The notes under the pieces: model-generated
Told to the model about the DNA's origin: nothing
The model's input: only the letters and a program-made list of their open reading frames with translations
Database searches by the model: none
Part shown: piece after piece, positions 36,826 through 45,967 of the stretch
Numbering within the stretch: the stretch's first letter is position 1
How the letters are laid out: each line of letters starts with the position of its first letter
Program-made: the position numbers and the translations under genes
Source: Candidatus Cloacimonadota bacterium
GTDB lineage: Bacteria > Cloacimonadota > Cloacimonadia > JGIOTU-2
DNA length: 50,478 bases
Reading direction: 5' to 3'
Assembly (NCBI GenBank): GCA_016932035.1
Contig: JAFGDR010000064.1
Span: 1 to 50,478, forward strand

Positions 36826-38258
36826 TGTATATACATGAAAATCAACAGACGATCAATGGTTCAATAAGTTATACGGGCATTGGACTTCATACCGGCACGA
36901 TCAGCACGATCACGTTCAAACCTGCCCCGGAAAATACAGGGATCATCTTTCGAAGAACTGATCTTCCCGGAAATCCTGAAATTCCTGCTGATATGCAGCA
37001 TGTCCAAAGCCTGGACAGAGGAACGAATATCGGCATCAAAGAGGCGACTGTCGCAACGATCGAGCATGTACTTTCAGCGATAAAAGGTCTTGAAATTGAT
37101 AATATTATTGTTGAGGTTGATGGAGAAGAAATACCCGTTGCTGATGGAAGTGCGATTGAATTTGTCAAAGCATTGAAAAAATGCGGCATCGTCGAACAAA
37201 ATGCAGAACGTAAATATCTTGAAATTAAAAAACCCTTATCCTTTTCTGTTCCGGAAAGAAATGTCGATGTCGTTGTAGTTCCCTCCGAGTCTTTGAAGAT
37301 AACCTTCTTTATAGATTTCGATCATCCGAACCTGAAACCTCAATATACTTCAATGGTATCTCTCAAAGATGAATATGAAAAAGGATTTGCATCCGCACGC
37401 ACATTCTGCTTTATAAATGACATCAAACAGCTTCGTGCAGCCGGACTCATCAAAGGCGGTAGTCTGAACAATGCGCTTGTGATCGGTGATGAAAGTCTTT
37501 CAAAGAAAGATCTGGAAGAATTGCAGGTGCTGTTCAATATGAAAGATGAGATCAAGCTGAATGAGTATAAATTGCTTAATGCAACTCCCTTGCGCTATTA
37601 TAATGAATTTGTGAGGCATAAAGTCGTCGATCTGATCGGTGATCTTGCGCTTCTGGGTATATCGGTCAAAGGTCATATTCTTGCAGCACGTTCAGGGCAC
37701 AAAACGAACATCGAGCTGATTAAGAAGATAAAGCAGCAATATGAAAATGAGATATTGCAAGCAAAATATCAGAAGAAAGAAGTAAAAGGTGTTGTATTTG
37801 ACAATGAAGCTATTCAGAGAATTCTTCCTCATCGATATCCATTCCTTCTTGTTGATAAGATCGTAGAGTACAATCCGGGTGATTCAATCGTCGGGATAAA
37901 GAATGTAACAACAAATGAACCCTTTTTCCAGGGACATTTCCCCGGCCATCCCGTTATGCCCGGTGTGCTCATTGTTGAAGCGATGGTTCAAACAGGAGGT
38001 ATTCTCGTTCTTAACGAATGTCCCGATCCACGCGATTTTGTGGCATATTTTCTAGCAATCGATAAGGTGAAGTTTAGGAAACTCGTCCTTCCCGGAGATA
38101 GATTGGAATTCCATATGCGACTTGTTCGGTCACGTTTTGGTGTACATCTTATAGAAGGTAAAGCATATGTTGATGGTCAGTTAGTATGCGAAGGCGAACT
38201 TAAAGCAAAATTAATCAAGAACAATGAGTCAAATAATACATCCAACAGCAATAGTTGA
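36825..38258 (+). CDS. LpxC-FabZ bifunctional fusion
   Basis: A 477-residue fusion. Residues 1-315 are LpxC, the zinc deacetylase that commits UDP-3-O-acyl-GlcNAc to lipid A: catalytic Glu80 with zinc ligand His81 (TIEHVLSAI), then His265 and Asp269 (HKVVDLIGD), and general-acid His292 (RSGHKTN). Residues 325-477 are FabZ, the hydroxyacyl-ACP dehydratase: [12 protein letters not shown], then [11 protein letters not shown] with catalytic His371 and Glu385 ([12 protein letters not shown]). The fusion is typical of Bacteroidota and relatives and ties fatty-acid elongation to lipid A synthesis. The start overlaps the lpxD stop by one base (TAATG), and the last 35 bases overlap lpxA. Confidence 0.96.
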   Translation: MYIHENQQTINGSISYTGIGLHTGTISTITFKPAPENTGIIFRRTDLPGNPEIPADMQHVQSLDRGTNIGIKEATVATIEHVLSAIKGLEIDNIIVEVDGEEIPVADGSAIEFVKALKKCGIVEQNAERKYLEIKKPLSFSVPERNVDVVVVPSESLKITFFIDFDHPNLKPQYTSMVSLKDEYEKGFASARTFCFINDIKQLRAAGLIKGGSLNNALVIGDESLSKKDLEELQVLFNMKDEIKLNEYKLLNATPLRYYNEFVRHKVVDLIGDLALLGISVKGHILAARSGHKTNIELIKKIKQQYENEILQAKYQKKEVKGVVFDNEAIQRILPHRYPFLLVDKIVEYNPGDSIVGIKNVTTNEPFFQGHFPGHPVMPGVLIVEAMVQTGGILVLNECPDPRDFVAYFLAIDKVKFRKLVLPGDRLEFHMRLVRSRFGVHLIEGKAYVDGQLVCEGELKAKLIKNNESNNTSNSNS

Positions 38259-39000
38259 TAAAAAAGCTCAACTCGGAAACGATGTTGAGATCGGACCTTT
38301 TTCAATTATCGGCCCCAAAGTCATTCTCTATGATGGGGTCAAAGTAGCATCGAACGTGGTAATAGATGGTCGTACTTTAATCGGAAAAGGGTGCAGAATT
38401 TTTCATTCTGCTGTCATCGGCACCGAACCTCAAGATCTGAAGTATGCAGGTGAAGACACAGCTGTAGAGATCGGTGAGTACACAACAATACGAGAATTTG
38501 CAACAGTGAACAGATCGACAAATGTTGATCATCCAACGAAAGTTGGGAATAACTGCCTTCTTATGACCTATACCCATGTTGCCCATGATTGTCAGATTGG
38601 TGATCGGGTGATCCTTGCAAATAGCGTTAATCTTGCAGGGCATGTTCTTATTGAACATAATGCAACGATCGGTGGTATTACACCTATCCATCAATTTGTG
38701 CATATTGGCTGTTATTCCTTTATTGGAGGGTTTTCGCGCGTAGGTCAGGATATTGCTCCATACACGCGCGGAGCAAGTGTCCCTTACAAAACAGTTGGTT
38801 TGAATTCTATCGGACTGATGCGAAATAATTTCTCTGCTGAGACAAGATCAACGCTTAAGAAATTGTATAAAATTTTCTATAACTCAAATTTGAACACTAC
38901 CCAAGCTTTGGAAAAAATCAGAGCAGAAGTTGAAATGATCACTGAGGTAAAGCATTTCATTGAATTTGTCGAAAATTCTGAACGGGGAGTTGCCAAGTAG
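38224..39000 (+). CDS. lpxA: UDP-N-acetylglucosamine O-acyltransferase
   Basis: A 258-residue trimeric beta-helix enzyme that makes the first lipid A intermediate by adding a hydroxyacyl chain to UDP-GlcNAc. Hexapeptide repeats run from about residues 5 to 190, with the family markers VIGTEPQDLKYAGEDT and IREFATVNRST. The catalytic His is His121 in THVAHDC. GGFSRVGQDIAPY and the C-terminal helices follow. Its ATG lies 35 bases inside lpxC-fabZ in another frame, so the two share DNA. LpxB and other late genes of the pathway are not in this window. Confidence 0.96.
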   Translation: MSQIIHPTAIVDKKAQLGNDVEIGPFSIIGPKVILYDGVKVASNVVIDGRTLIGKGCRIFHSAVIGTEPQDLKYAGEDTAVEIGEYTTIREFATVNRSTNVDHPTKVGNNCLLMTYTHVAHDCQIGDRVILANSVNLAGHVLIEHNATIGGITPIHQFVHIGCYSFIGGFSRVGQDIAPYTRGASVPYKTVGLNSIGLMRNNFSAETRSTLKKLYKIFYNSNLNTTQALEKIRAEVEMITEVKHFIEFVENSERGVAK

Positions 39001-39029
39001 GAATTTTATGGAATTTTTAGTAAAAAAAA

Positions 39030-39057
39030 TTGACAGACTAAGTAATGACAGTAACTT
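39030..39057 (+). promoter_or_regulatory. Probable promoter for the HU gene
   Basis: A perfect TTGACA (39030-39035) is followed after 16 bases by TAACTT (39052-39057), a partial -10 match. The HU start codon is at 39096 with a strong GCGGAGG. This would give a highly expressed protein its own transcript after lpxA. Confidence 0.5.
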
Positions 39058-39095
39058 ATGGCGAGCATATAGCAAAAAATGTTGCGGAGGCACAT

Positions 39096-39368
39096 ATGAC
39101 AAAACAAGAGTTAATTGAGAAAGTTGCTATGGATGCAAACATTTCTAAGAAGAAAGCAGGTGACGCTGTTAATTCTGTATTTGATAGCATCAAATTAGGA
39201 CTTGAAAAGGGTGACAAGATCACCATGGTCGGATTTGGAACATTCAGTGTAGCTAAAAGAGCTGCACGCACCGGTCTTAACCCAGCAACCGGTCAAAAGA
39301 TTCAAATCCCTGCTACTAAAGTTCCCAAATTTAAAGCGGGTAAAAAACTTAAAGAAGCAGTCAAATAA
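39096..39368 (+). CDS. DNA-binding protein HU
   Basis: A 90-residue nucleoid protein that bends and packs DNA as a dimer. The start at 39096 is chosen because GGAGG lies six bases before it; an ATG 51 bases upstream would add residues not found in HU. The sequence MTKQELIEKVAMDANISKKKAGDAV is the dimerisation helices, VGFGTFSVAKRAARTGLNP the signature region with the flexible beta arm, and GQKIQIPATKVPKFKAGKKLK the C-terminus. The length is exactly that of HU/IHF. A terminator follows, so it is likely monocistronic. Confidence 0.96.
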   Translation: MTKQELIEKVAMDANISKKKAGDAVNSVFDSIKLGLEKGDKITMVGFGTFSVAKRAARTGLNPATGQKIQIPATKVPKFKAGKKLKEAVK

Positions 39369-39383
39369 GAACCATTTTATATG

Positions 39384-39412
39384 AGCAAGGGGCTAGCCCC
39401 TTGCTTTTTTTT
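39384..39412 (+). terminator. Intrinsic terminator after the HU gene
   Basis: AGCAAGGGGC (39384-39393) and GCCCCTTGCT (39396-39405) form a perfect ten-base stem with a tight loop, followed by T to 39412. It separates HU from dnaN. Confidence 0.95.
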
Positions 39413-39437
39413 ACTAAAACAATTTTCGGGGTTACAC

Positions 39438-40556
39438 ATGAAGTTTAATGTTCATAGAAATCAAATTTTACAGAAAGTTCAGTTCATCAACAGCATTGTA
39501 CCTGTAAGAAATCCGCTTCAGATACTTACCAATATTTTACTTGAAGCAAATGGTGAAAAGGGAAGCATACGTCTTGCATCAACTGATCTTGAGGTGTCAG
39601 CAGTAACGGAAATTGAATGCAATGTATTGGAATCAGGTAAGATAGCAATTCCAGCTAAGAATTTTACAGATATTATACGTGCACTTCCTGATGATGATAT
39701 CCAATGTGAGCTGGATAATAAAATGCTCAATATTAAGTGTCAGAATAGTGAGTTCAGCTTGATCTTTGCAGATCCTGAAGATTTCCCGGAAATCCCGGAC
39801 AGAGAATGGGAAAATAGTTTTACCATGGATGCAGGACTTTTCTCCAGACTCGTAGAAAAGACATCCTTTGCAGTATCCGAGCACATCGGCAGACCTGCAT
39901 TTTCAGGTATCCTCTGGGAGCTTGATGCAAAGAAACAGAAGATGGTTGCCACAGATGGTAAACGGTTAGGTAAATTTGAAACAGCATTGAATCTTGATAC
40001 GGATAAGATAGATATTATTATGCCCATAAAGGGAGTGAATCTTGTTCGCCGGATCATCCATGCTGACCAACCAAAGATCAAGATATTACCCGAAGAAAGT
40101 GCAATCAGCTTCGAATATGATTCCTATAAAATCTACTCCCGCTTGATCGAAGCGAATTATCCAGACTATGAAGCAGTCATTCCTTACGATAATTCCAAGA
40201 TCATCGAAATAGAAGTGGAGCCCCTCATAAAAGCCATCCAGCGTGTATCCTTGCTCGCATCAGAAGATAATTTCAAGGTTGTGTTCAACTTTACAAAAAA
40301 CCAGCTTAAGATTCATTCTGAAGATATCGACAAAGGATCGGCTGAAGAAGTTCTGGAAATTGGATCCGATTTTGAAAAATTCCAGATTGGCTTTAATTAT
40401 AAATATTTGATTGAAATCCTTCAACTCGTGGACACAAAAACTGTTCAGATCAAATTTGAGAATTCACTCGATCCCTGCATTTTTTATAATATTGAATATC
40501 CTGAAGACCAGAAGAATCTCTTCCTGCTTATGCCTTTGCGGTTAGCGAACGAATAA
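39438..40556 (+). CDS. dnaN: DNA polymerase III sliding clamp (beta subunit)
   Basis: A 372-residue clamp that holds the replicase on DNA. The start MKFNVHRNQILQKV at 39438 matches the family; a frame beginning 57 bases earlier runs through the HU terminator and is rejected. Three repeated clamp domains are recognisable at about 1-120, 130-250 and 255-372. Markers include LTNILLEA, IPAKNFTDIIRALPD, FAVSEHIGRPAFSGILWE, ATDGKRLG and the C-terminal FMLMPLR-type end (LFLLMPLRLAN) that forms the peptide-binding cleft. It is not next to dnaA or recF here. A terminator follows. Confidence 0.95.
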   Translation: MKFNVHRNQILQKVQFINSIVPVRNPLQILTNILLEANGEKGSIRLASTDLEVSAVTEIECNVLESGKIAIPAKNFTDIIRALPDDDIQCELDNKMLNIKCQNSEFSLIFADPEDFPEIPDREWENSFTMDAGLFSRLVEKTSFAVSEHIGRPAFSGILWELDAKKQKMVATDGKRLGKFETALNLDTDKIDIIMPIKGVNLVRRIIHADQPKIKILPEESAISFEYDSYKIYSRLIEANYPDYEAVIPYDNSKIIEIEVEPLIKAIQRVSLLASEDNFKVVFNFTKNQLKIHSEDIDKGSAEEVLEIGSDFEKFQIGFNYKYLIEILQLVDTKTVQIKFENSLDPCIFYNIEYPEDQKNLFLLMPLRLANE

Positions 40557-40579
40557 AAGAATATTTGAAACAAAATTCA

Positions 40580-40610
40580 AAAGCATCTGATTTTTCAGGT
40601 GCTTTTTTTT
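40580..40610 (+). terminator. Terminator after dnaN, probably bidirectional
   Basis: AAAGCATCTGA (40580-40590) pairs with TCAGGTGCTTT (40595-40605), one wobble pair included, followed by T to 40610. The convergent hflX gene ends at 40615 and the minus-strand reading also ends in T, so one stem may serve both. Confidence 0.85.
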
Positions 40611-40614
40611 GAGC

Positions 40615-41931
40615 TCATTTCCTCTTCGCCATCCGTTTATTCTTAATTACATATTTTCTAAGCATGGAAAATTTTTTTGTGTAAATGTCATGAGGAATGC
40701 TGATACGCAATCGAACAGAGTCATTATTATAACGTTTTTCCAGTATTTCAGCATTATCAAACAGAAACGAGATGAATTTTTGATCAGTGTTTGGAATTTT
40801 GAGTACAATTTCTTTCTTGCTATGTGCCAGAACCCTTGAGATAGTCTGTTCGATTTCTTTGAAATTTTCACCGGTTCGAGCAGAAATGAAGAGCGCATCC
40901 GGATATTCGAGTCGGAGTGTCTTTTTAATAAACAAATATTGTTGCTGTGGAAGAAGGTCGATCTTATTGAAGATTATGATCATATTATTTTGATCTGCAT
41001 TGATTTCTTTAAGTGTATGAAAGACCGTTTCCATGTATTCATATAATTTTGGATGTGAGATGTCTATAATGTGGAGAAGGAGGTCAGCATAGACTACTTC
41101 CTGAAGCGTTGCATGAAATGAAGCAATAAGATAGGGAGGGATCTTTCTTATGAAACCGATCGTGTCTGAGATGACAACCTGTTCATTTGTTTGGAGTTTT
41201 TTTGCCCGGGTTGTTGTTTCCAGAGTTGCAAAAAGCTGGTCTGCAGTATAGAGATGCGAAGAGGTAAGTCTATTTAAAACCGTACTTTTACCGGCATTTG
41301 TATAGCCAACCAGACTTACTGAGAACACATCTTTTCGGTTTTTCCTCTTTGTCTCAGTGATCTTTTCGATTCCGATCAGTTTTGCTTTGAGATGTGCAAT
41401 TCTATCATTGATTCGCCTGCGGTCTATCTCAAGCTGCTTCTCACCCGGTCCACGAAAGCCTATGCCACCTTCAATACGTGATAGGTGTGTCCATTGTCCT
41501 TTAAGGTGAGAAAGATTATATTGTAATTGAGCGAGTTCAACTTGCAGCTTACTCTGCCTGGTCTGGGCATGTTGAGCAAAGATGTCGAGGATGAGTTGAG
41601 ATCGGTCGATGATCCTTTTCTTAGTTACTTTTGAGAGATTCCTGTCCTGTGATGGTGTAAGGTTGTCATCAAAAATAATGATGTTTGCATCTTCCTGCTT
41701 TGCACGTTTTCCTATCTGGGTGGCTTTTCCCGATCCGATATAGTAAGCAGGATGTGGTTTCGGGCGTATCTGTGTCTCTTGTGATATGACTGAAACATTT
41801 GCTGTACGCGCGAGATGTGCAAGCTCCTGAAGGGATTCTTCCACATCATAGGACGATTTGTCTTCTGTTTGCAATCCTACTAAGATTGCTTTATCCTTTT
41901 TCTGCTCAATCGTGTGAATAGAGAACCTCAA
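40615..41931 (-). CDS. hflX: Ribosome-associated GTPase HflX
   Basis: A 438-residue GTPase that binds and splits or rescues stalled 50S/70S ribosomes. The N-terminal HflX domain (about 1-180) shows RPKPHPAYYIGSGKA, DRSQLILDIFAQHA, QVELAQLQYNL and IEGGIGFRGPGEKQLEIDRRRI. The G domain has G1 GYTNAGKST (209-217), G3 DTIGFIRKIP, G4 NKID and G5 SARTG. The start is TTG (41929-41931): a stop codon lies directly before it in frame and no ATG is available before the conserved region. The preceding gene stops nine bases upstream, so translation may be coupled. A C-terminal extension of about 85 residues is basic at its end. Confidence 0.94.
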   Translation of the reverse strand: MRFSIHTIEQKKDKAILVGLQTEDKSSYDVEESLQELAHLARTANVSVISQETQIRPKPHPAYYIGSGKATQIGKRAKQEDANIIIFDDNLTPSQDRNLSKVTKKRIIDRSQLILDIFAQHAQTRQSKLQVELAQLQYNLSHLKGQWTHLSRIEGGIGFRGPGEKQLEIDRRRINDRIAHLKAKLIGIEKITETKRKNRKDVFSVSLVGYTNAGKSTVLNRLTSSHLYTADQLFATLETTTRAKKLQTNEQVVISDTIGFIRKIPPYLIASFHATLQEVVYADLLLHIIDISHPKLYEYMETVFHTLKEINADQNNMIIIFNKIDLLPQQQYLFIKKTLRLEYPDALFISARTGENFKEIEQTISRVLAHSKKEIVLKIPNTDQKFISFLFDNAEILEKRYNNDSVRLRISIPHDIYTKKFSMLRKYVIKNKRMAKRK

Positions 41932-41940
41932 CTATCATCA

Positions 41941-43698
41941 TTAACGTATCAATAATATCTTCTTGAACACCTCATCTGTTTGATTTATATTGGCTTTGAG
42001 AATGTAAATTCCTGAGGGCATGTTCGTCCCAGTGCTATTTGTGCCATCCCAGTACACAGTAAAGCCGTAATCAGTTGGTTCATGTGTTTCAATGTTTTTG
42101 ATAAACTCACCTTTTATTGAGTAAATGCCAATGTTATCTGGAATAATAATGTGATGTGAATTTTTTCTAGAAAACTCGATAGAGATTAGTGTTGAACTGA
42201 TAATCTTTGTATCAAAAGGATTGGGGAAGTTTACAACAGTATAACCGAATTTTGCAGCGATCTCAGGCAGATCATTGATTGCTGTAAGATCCAGATCAAG
42301 AAGCACGCAAAGTTCGATAGGCTCGATTTCGCCCTGGTTGGTCGTGCCATCATACACAAATCTTCCATGTGACATGTAATGAAGAGCTATGAAAGGTATT
42401 GTCATCGAAGTGCCCTGCAAAGGATTGTGTATCACAGCCATACCCATATTCTGAGTACGTCCGCAGATGATGCAATCTTCCTGACCCCATACAAGTTGCG
42501 GCTCGATGTAGATCGAATCTGAAGGCGGATTCGAGCCTGATGAAACGACGGGAAGCGAAGATATTCTTTCAATAAGTGCCTGGGCGATCTGATGTCCGTC
42601 ATCAATACCGATATCGTGGGTGTAAGGATTATCAAAATCCATATCAAAGTATGCTTCAGCAGTATCGTTCAATCCATCATTATCGTAGTCATTCGGTGTT
42701 GCAAGGGCATGATGAAGTATGTCGAGGGGAGCAAGGATTTTTGAAAGCAAAGCAATATCGATACGGGTTGTATCATCTTCTATGATATATGAAAAAGAAC
42801 CATGGTCCATAAAATGAAGTGCCATATAGGGAATTTCGATCTGCAGATCATGCATCGGGTTATGAACGGTCACATGACCCATATTATAAGCTTCTCCGCA
42901 TATAGGACAATTGTAATATCCATATGTTGGATGTTCGATCACATACAACGAATTTGGAGTAACACCAATAGGAAGACCGTCAATCAGTGTTTTGTAATGT
43001 TGCGCTATGGTGTTTGACTCACCACTCGGAAAAATACCGGTTATCAGCTCTTCGCAGTTTTTCATGTAATCAAAATCATCATCTTCAGGTACGGGAATCC
43101 AATGGTTATCTGCATGAAGCGTTGAAAGAAAACCGAGAGAAAAAAATGCTGCGGCAGCGTAGGGGAGTGCTTTTCTGATGAATGACCTTATTATTTGCTG
43201 GTTCGCATCACCAGATAATGTTTTGTATAATTCCTGACATTCGTCAAAAATTGACCTATAAACCGGGAATAAGGATGGCGAGATGCGACAATCGGGGCAG
43301 ATCCAGTGGAAAAGGAGCTTTTGCTCTTTATCAATATACTTATTGGGTGTGTATCCATTATGAATAAAATTTTCAACACAGCACGAAGGATATCCAAAAA
43401 GAAATCCTTCAATCTTTCTATGTGCTGGTGAAAGTCTTAAAGAAGTGTTATCAAAAGTGCGCAGATATGCATGAATACGATTTGAATTTCTGCTGAAAAT
43501 AAATTCTCTGATCCTATCTCCATTCTCACAATACCGGGCAACGGATTCTGTCTTAAGATCGAACTTTTTCAATACATCATTTTCTTGAGAACTCAACGGC
43601 TTTTCCCAACGACTCAGAGGTTTAACCTTCCGGTGAGTCAGTAATGCCAGAAAGAGGATCTGGAAAAGACGATCATGCAAAAAGTCATCTTTTTTCAT
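41941..43698 (-). CDS. Secreted protein with duplicated CxxC/NMG/HNP module and T9SS-like sorting domain
   Basis: A 585-residue protein of unusual build. Residues 1-175 look cytosolic, with FGYPSCC (101-107, reminiscent of DUF483-type proteins, weak) and HWICPDC (131-137). Residues 172-196 look like a signal peptide placed in mid-protein (basic start, ALPYAAAAFFSLGF core, TLHA-D end). Two copies of one module follow, at about 250-323 and 395-469: C-x2-CG, NMG, HNP, IPxxALHxMxHGxFxY. Between them is a thrombospondin-3-like calcium loop (DYDNDGLND, 337-345). Residues 487-585 are a T9SS type A-like sorting domain (FPNPF, YWDGTN, PSGIYILK, KKILLIR). AGGAGG precedes the ATG. It lies between the M23 peptidase and hflX. 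I do not know the module's function; metal binding by Cys and His is likely. Confidence 0.75.
   Translation of the reverse strand: MKKDDFLHDRLFQILFLALLTHRKVKPLSRWEKPLSSQENDVLKKFDLKTESVARYCENGDRIREFIFSRNSNRIHAYLRTFDNTSLRLSPAHRKIEGFLFGYPSCCVENFIHNGYTPNKYIDKEQKLLFHWICPDCRISPSLFPVYRSIFDECQELYKTLSGDANQQIIRSFIRKALPYAAAAFFSLGFLSTLHADNHWIPVPEDDDFDYMKNCEELITGIFPSGESNTIAQHYKTLIDGLPIGVTPNSLYVIEHPTYGYYNCPICGEAYNMGHVTVHNPMHDLQIEIPYMALHFMDHGSFSYIIEDDTTRIDIALLSKILAPLDILHHALATPNDYDNDGLNDTAEAYFDMDFDNPYTHDIGIDDGHQIAQALIERISSLPVVSSGSNPPSDSIYIEPQLVWGQEDCIICGRTQNMGMAVIHNPLQGTSMTIPFIALHYMSHGRFVYDGTTNQGEIEPIELCVLLDLDLTAINDLPEIAAKFGYTVVNFPNPFDTKIISSTLISIEFSRKNSHHIIIPDNIGIYSIKGEFIKNIETHEPTDYGFTVYWDGTNSTGTNMPSGIYILKANINQTDEVFKKILLIR
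42292..42516 (-). repeat. Second copy of the CxxC/NMG/HNP module
   Basis: Encodes residues 395-469. It shares with the first copy C-x-ICG (Cys409, Cys412), NMG, HNP, IP, ALHxM, HG-x-F-x-Y and an I-x-LxxLL end. The spacing between these positions is identical in both, which shows internal duplication. Confidence 0.8.
42730..42951 (-). repeat. First copy of the CxxC/NMG/HNP module
   Basis: Encodes residues 250-323, with CPICG (Cys264, Cys267), NMG (272-274), HNP (279-281) and IPYMALHFMDHGSFSY (289-304). Conserved Cys and His in both copies are candidate metal ligands. Confidence 0.8.
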
Positions 43699-43776
43699 GT
43701 TACCTCCTGTTTTTGGAGAGTAGTTTTATGACTGTTAAAATTCAAAGTGACCTATTTAAGAAACTCACAACTATCA

Positions 43777-45843
43777 TTATCGTAAAATAATGACCTTTCT
43801 TAAATCTGTGATGTTCTGGCCTTGAACAACTGCAATGAAGTATATGCCGCTTTGTACAGGTGTTCCTTGTTCATCATAACCATTCCAAAAAATTTCTACG
43901 AATCCGTCAAGTGCTTCTTGAAATGATATTTTTCTTACATACTGACCCTTTGAATTATAGATCATTACATATTGTGATTGAGATATTTTTTTACTGGTAA
44001 ATGAAATGCATATATCATCATTGGCAGCAAGATGACACGGATTGGGATGTATTGTTAGTTTTTGATTCTCATGTTGTTCTTCGTCATCGATAGAAACATT
44101 ATCAATTGTGATGCTCATATATGCTGAAGTTTCGTTTAAGGAGCAGTCTCGAGTAATTACTTCGAGAATATACTGTCCGTCAGGGAACTGACTTGTATCA
44201 AGATTTTCATACTGGTCTTGCTCAGTGATCACCGAATCTCCATTTGAGTTTGTGATGATATGATAATACTCCCGGTTGGTATAATCACCGATCGAATAGC
44301 AATATGGATCTCTGGAATATATCGTATATAAGACCATATTATCATACATGCCACTGATATAGGTATCCAAAGGCATATCATAAGCAAATGAGAAACGTTC
44401 ATAGATCGTTGCATTTGGATTTGAGGCTGGGTGGAGTTTGAACATGATATCCCATACATCGACTCGCCAGTTTGCATTTATGATGTCATGACATTTTGCG
44501 ATAATATCTATTTCTCCAATGAGTTCGTCAGGATCAAGATAGGTGCCGCTCTCGGTTCGGAAAGCAAACAGGTCTGATCCATAAGCATTTTCAAAAACAG
44601 GAGGAATTGTATCGAGGACATTCGGCATATCAACGAGAGGATTGTCAGTGGTCCACCAATTACCATACCACGTTGCGCCAGAGCAGGTAATGCGCCCAAA
44701 GTGAATATGAGTAAAATCATAGACAGCCCATGGATAAAGAGTACCAAGAACATCACCAGCTTGAACTGAATCACCTACAATATAAGGGATCGAATTCTGG
44801 TTGAGATGTGCATAGAGATAACCCTCAGACTCTGCTGCAGTATTTTCATTGGAGATACCTATGCGCCAGTATGCTGAACCACCTGTTGTTAAAATTGCTT
44901 TAATGTACCCCGATTTTACTGCATATACGTTTTCATAGTCACTTCCTAAAAAATCAACCCCGGGATGAAGATAGGGAGAGCCGCCATACTGCTGGATCTC
45001 ACCATAGCTGTTGCCGATCGGGAACGGATATGATATCGTTGGATGATTGAGTGGTGCAATGATCGTTTCATGGCTCTTTGTTCGGGATAAAGGAAAATCG
45101 ATGCCATCTAAAGTAACTATCGACGCATTATCGTTGAATCTCTTGAGCGAAAAGTGAAATCCTTCTGCAATTTCTGATCTTTCAACAAAATATAACTCTC
45201 CATCTTGTATATGGATTTCAAACAACGTATTGGTCGTAGAATACATTGATACAAGATATTTTTCACGTATAGTGTAGATATGATGTCTTGTTCTAATGAG
45301 AGGTTTATCATTTAAGAAGTGTGTAGAAAGTGGATACTCATCCATCTGTATAGAAATGTCTTTGTAGTTGAAACAATCATCAGCATCATCAAAATAAGCT
45401 GGGTTACCCTCATTGTCTATGGCAAAAACAACTGAACCTGCAAAGCGTTCAGCCTGGGAAGCATTGTCATCAAAAACAACAAGATCTTTTCCATCAAAGA
45501 AAGCAAAATACTGCTTATTTTCTGAAAGTATTAGATTAATGATTTTCTTATAAGATTCCTTGAACAGAAGCATGCCATCATTTTTATAGAGTCTCAGAAC
45601 TGAGGGCACGTTATCCTCAAGAGTTATCATTGTGAGGTAACCGGAAGCTGTTCTGAACAATGAATTCCCTTCGCATGTATGACTGTCACACCTGACCATA
45701 TATATTCCATTATCTAAATAATAATTTTCAATCTCTGAATCATCATCCTGAACAATGTGTTCGAATTCATTGAGATGCAATGACCAACAAAAAGATGTTA
45801 TCATAAGAAGAATGAATAAAATAAAGAAAATCTTTTCTTTCAT
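43777..45843 (-). CDS. Secreted M23 metallopeptidase with T9SS-like sorting domain
   Basis: About 688 residues from the ATG at 45841-45843, chosen for its GGAG and signal peptide (MKEKIFFILFILLMITSFCWS); an upstream in-frame ATG would add 42 unlike residues and overlap kdsD. The N-terminal 240 residues are beta-rich, perhaps a propeller. The LytM/M23 peptidase domain follows with its full zinc site: HPGVD (His293, Asp297), YAHLN (His346) and HIHFG (His379, His381). So it should cut peptidoglycan cross-bridges or other Gly-rich peptides. A beta domain then leads to a C-terminal sorting domain (HPNPCHL, FWNGYDEQGTPVQSGIYF, RKVIILR). It is divergent from kdsD and upstream of the Cys/His-rich secreted protein. 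Confidence 0.88.
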   Translation of the reverse strand: MKEKIFFILFILLMITSFCWSLHLNEFEHIVQDDDSEIENYYLDNGIYMVRCDSHTCEGNSLFRTASGYLTMITLEDNVPSVLRLYKNDGMLLFKESYKKIINLILSENKQYFAFFDGKDLVVFDDNASQAERFAGSVVFAIDNEGNPAYFDDADDCFNYKDISIQMDEYPLSTHFLNDKPLIRTRHHIYTIREKYLVSMYSTTNTLFEIHIQDGELYFVERSEIAEGFHFSLKRFNDNASIVTLDGIDFPLSRTKSHETIIAPLNHPTISYPFPIGNSYGEIQQYGGSPYLHPGVDFLGSDYENVYAVKSGYIKAILTTGGSAYWRIGISNENTAAESEGYLYAHLNQNSIPYIVGDSVQAGDVLGTLYPWAVYDFTHIHFGRITCSGATWYGNWWTTDNPLVDMPNVLDTIPPVFENAYGSDLFAFRTESGTYLDPDELIGEIDIIAKCHDIINANWRVDVWDIMFKLHPASNPNATIYERFSFAYDMPLDTYISGMYDNMVLYTIYSRDPYCYSIGDYTNREYYHIITNSNGDSVITEQDQYENLDTSQFPDGQYILEVITRDCSLNETSAYMSITIDNVSIDDEEQHENQKLTIHPNPCHLAANDDICISFTSKKISQSQYVMIYNSKGQYVRKISFQEALDGFVEIFWNGYDEQGTPVQSGIYFIAVVQGQNITDLRKVIILR

Positions 45844-45918
45844 CAATAAACTCCAATAGATTATGCATTGAATCGGTATGCCGTCGTGATGTGTGTCAAG
45901 AGAAAAGTGCTGCAAAAT

Positions 45919-45949
45919 TTGACGTTTAAATTCATGTGGAATAGCTCTG
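45919..45949 (+). promoter_or_regulatory. Possible kdsD promoter
   Basis: TTGACG (45919-45924) is followed 17 bases later by TAGCTCTG (45942-45949), which is one base off the Bacteroidota-type TAnnTTTG box and weak as a sigma70 -10 box. The kdsD ATG is at 45968 with AGAGG. Confidence 0.35.
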
Positions 45950-45967
45950 AACAAATAAGAGGTTCTC

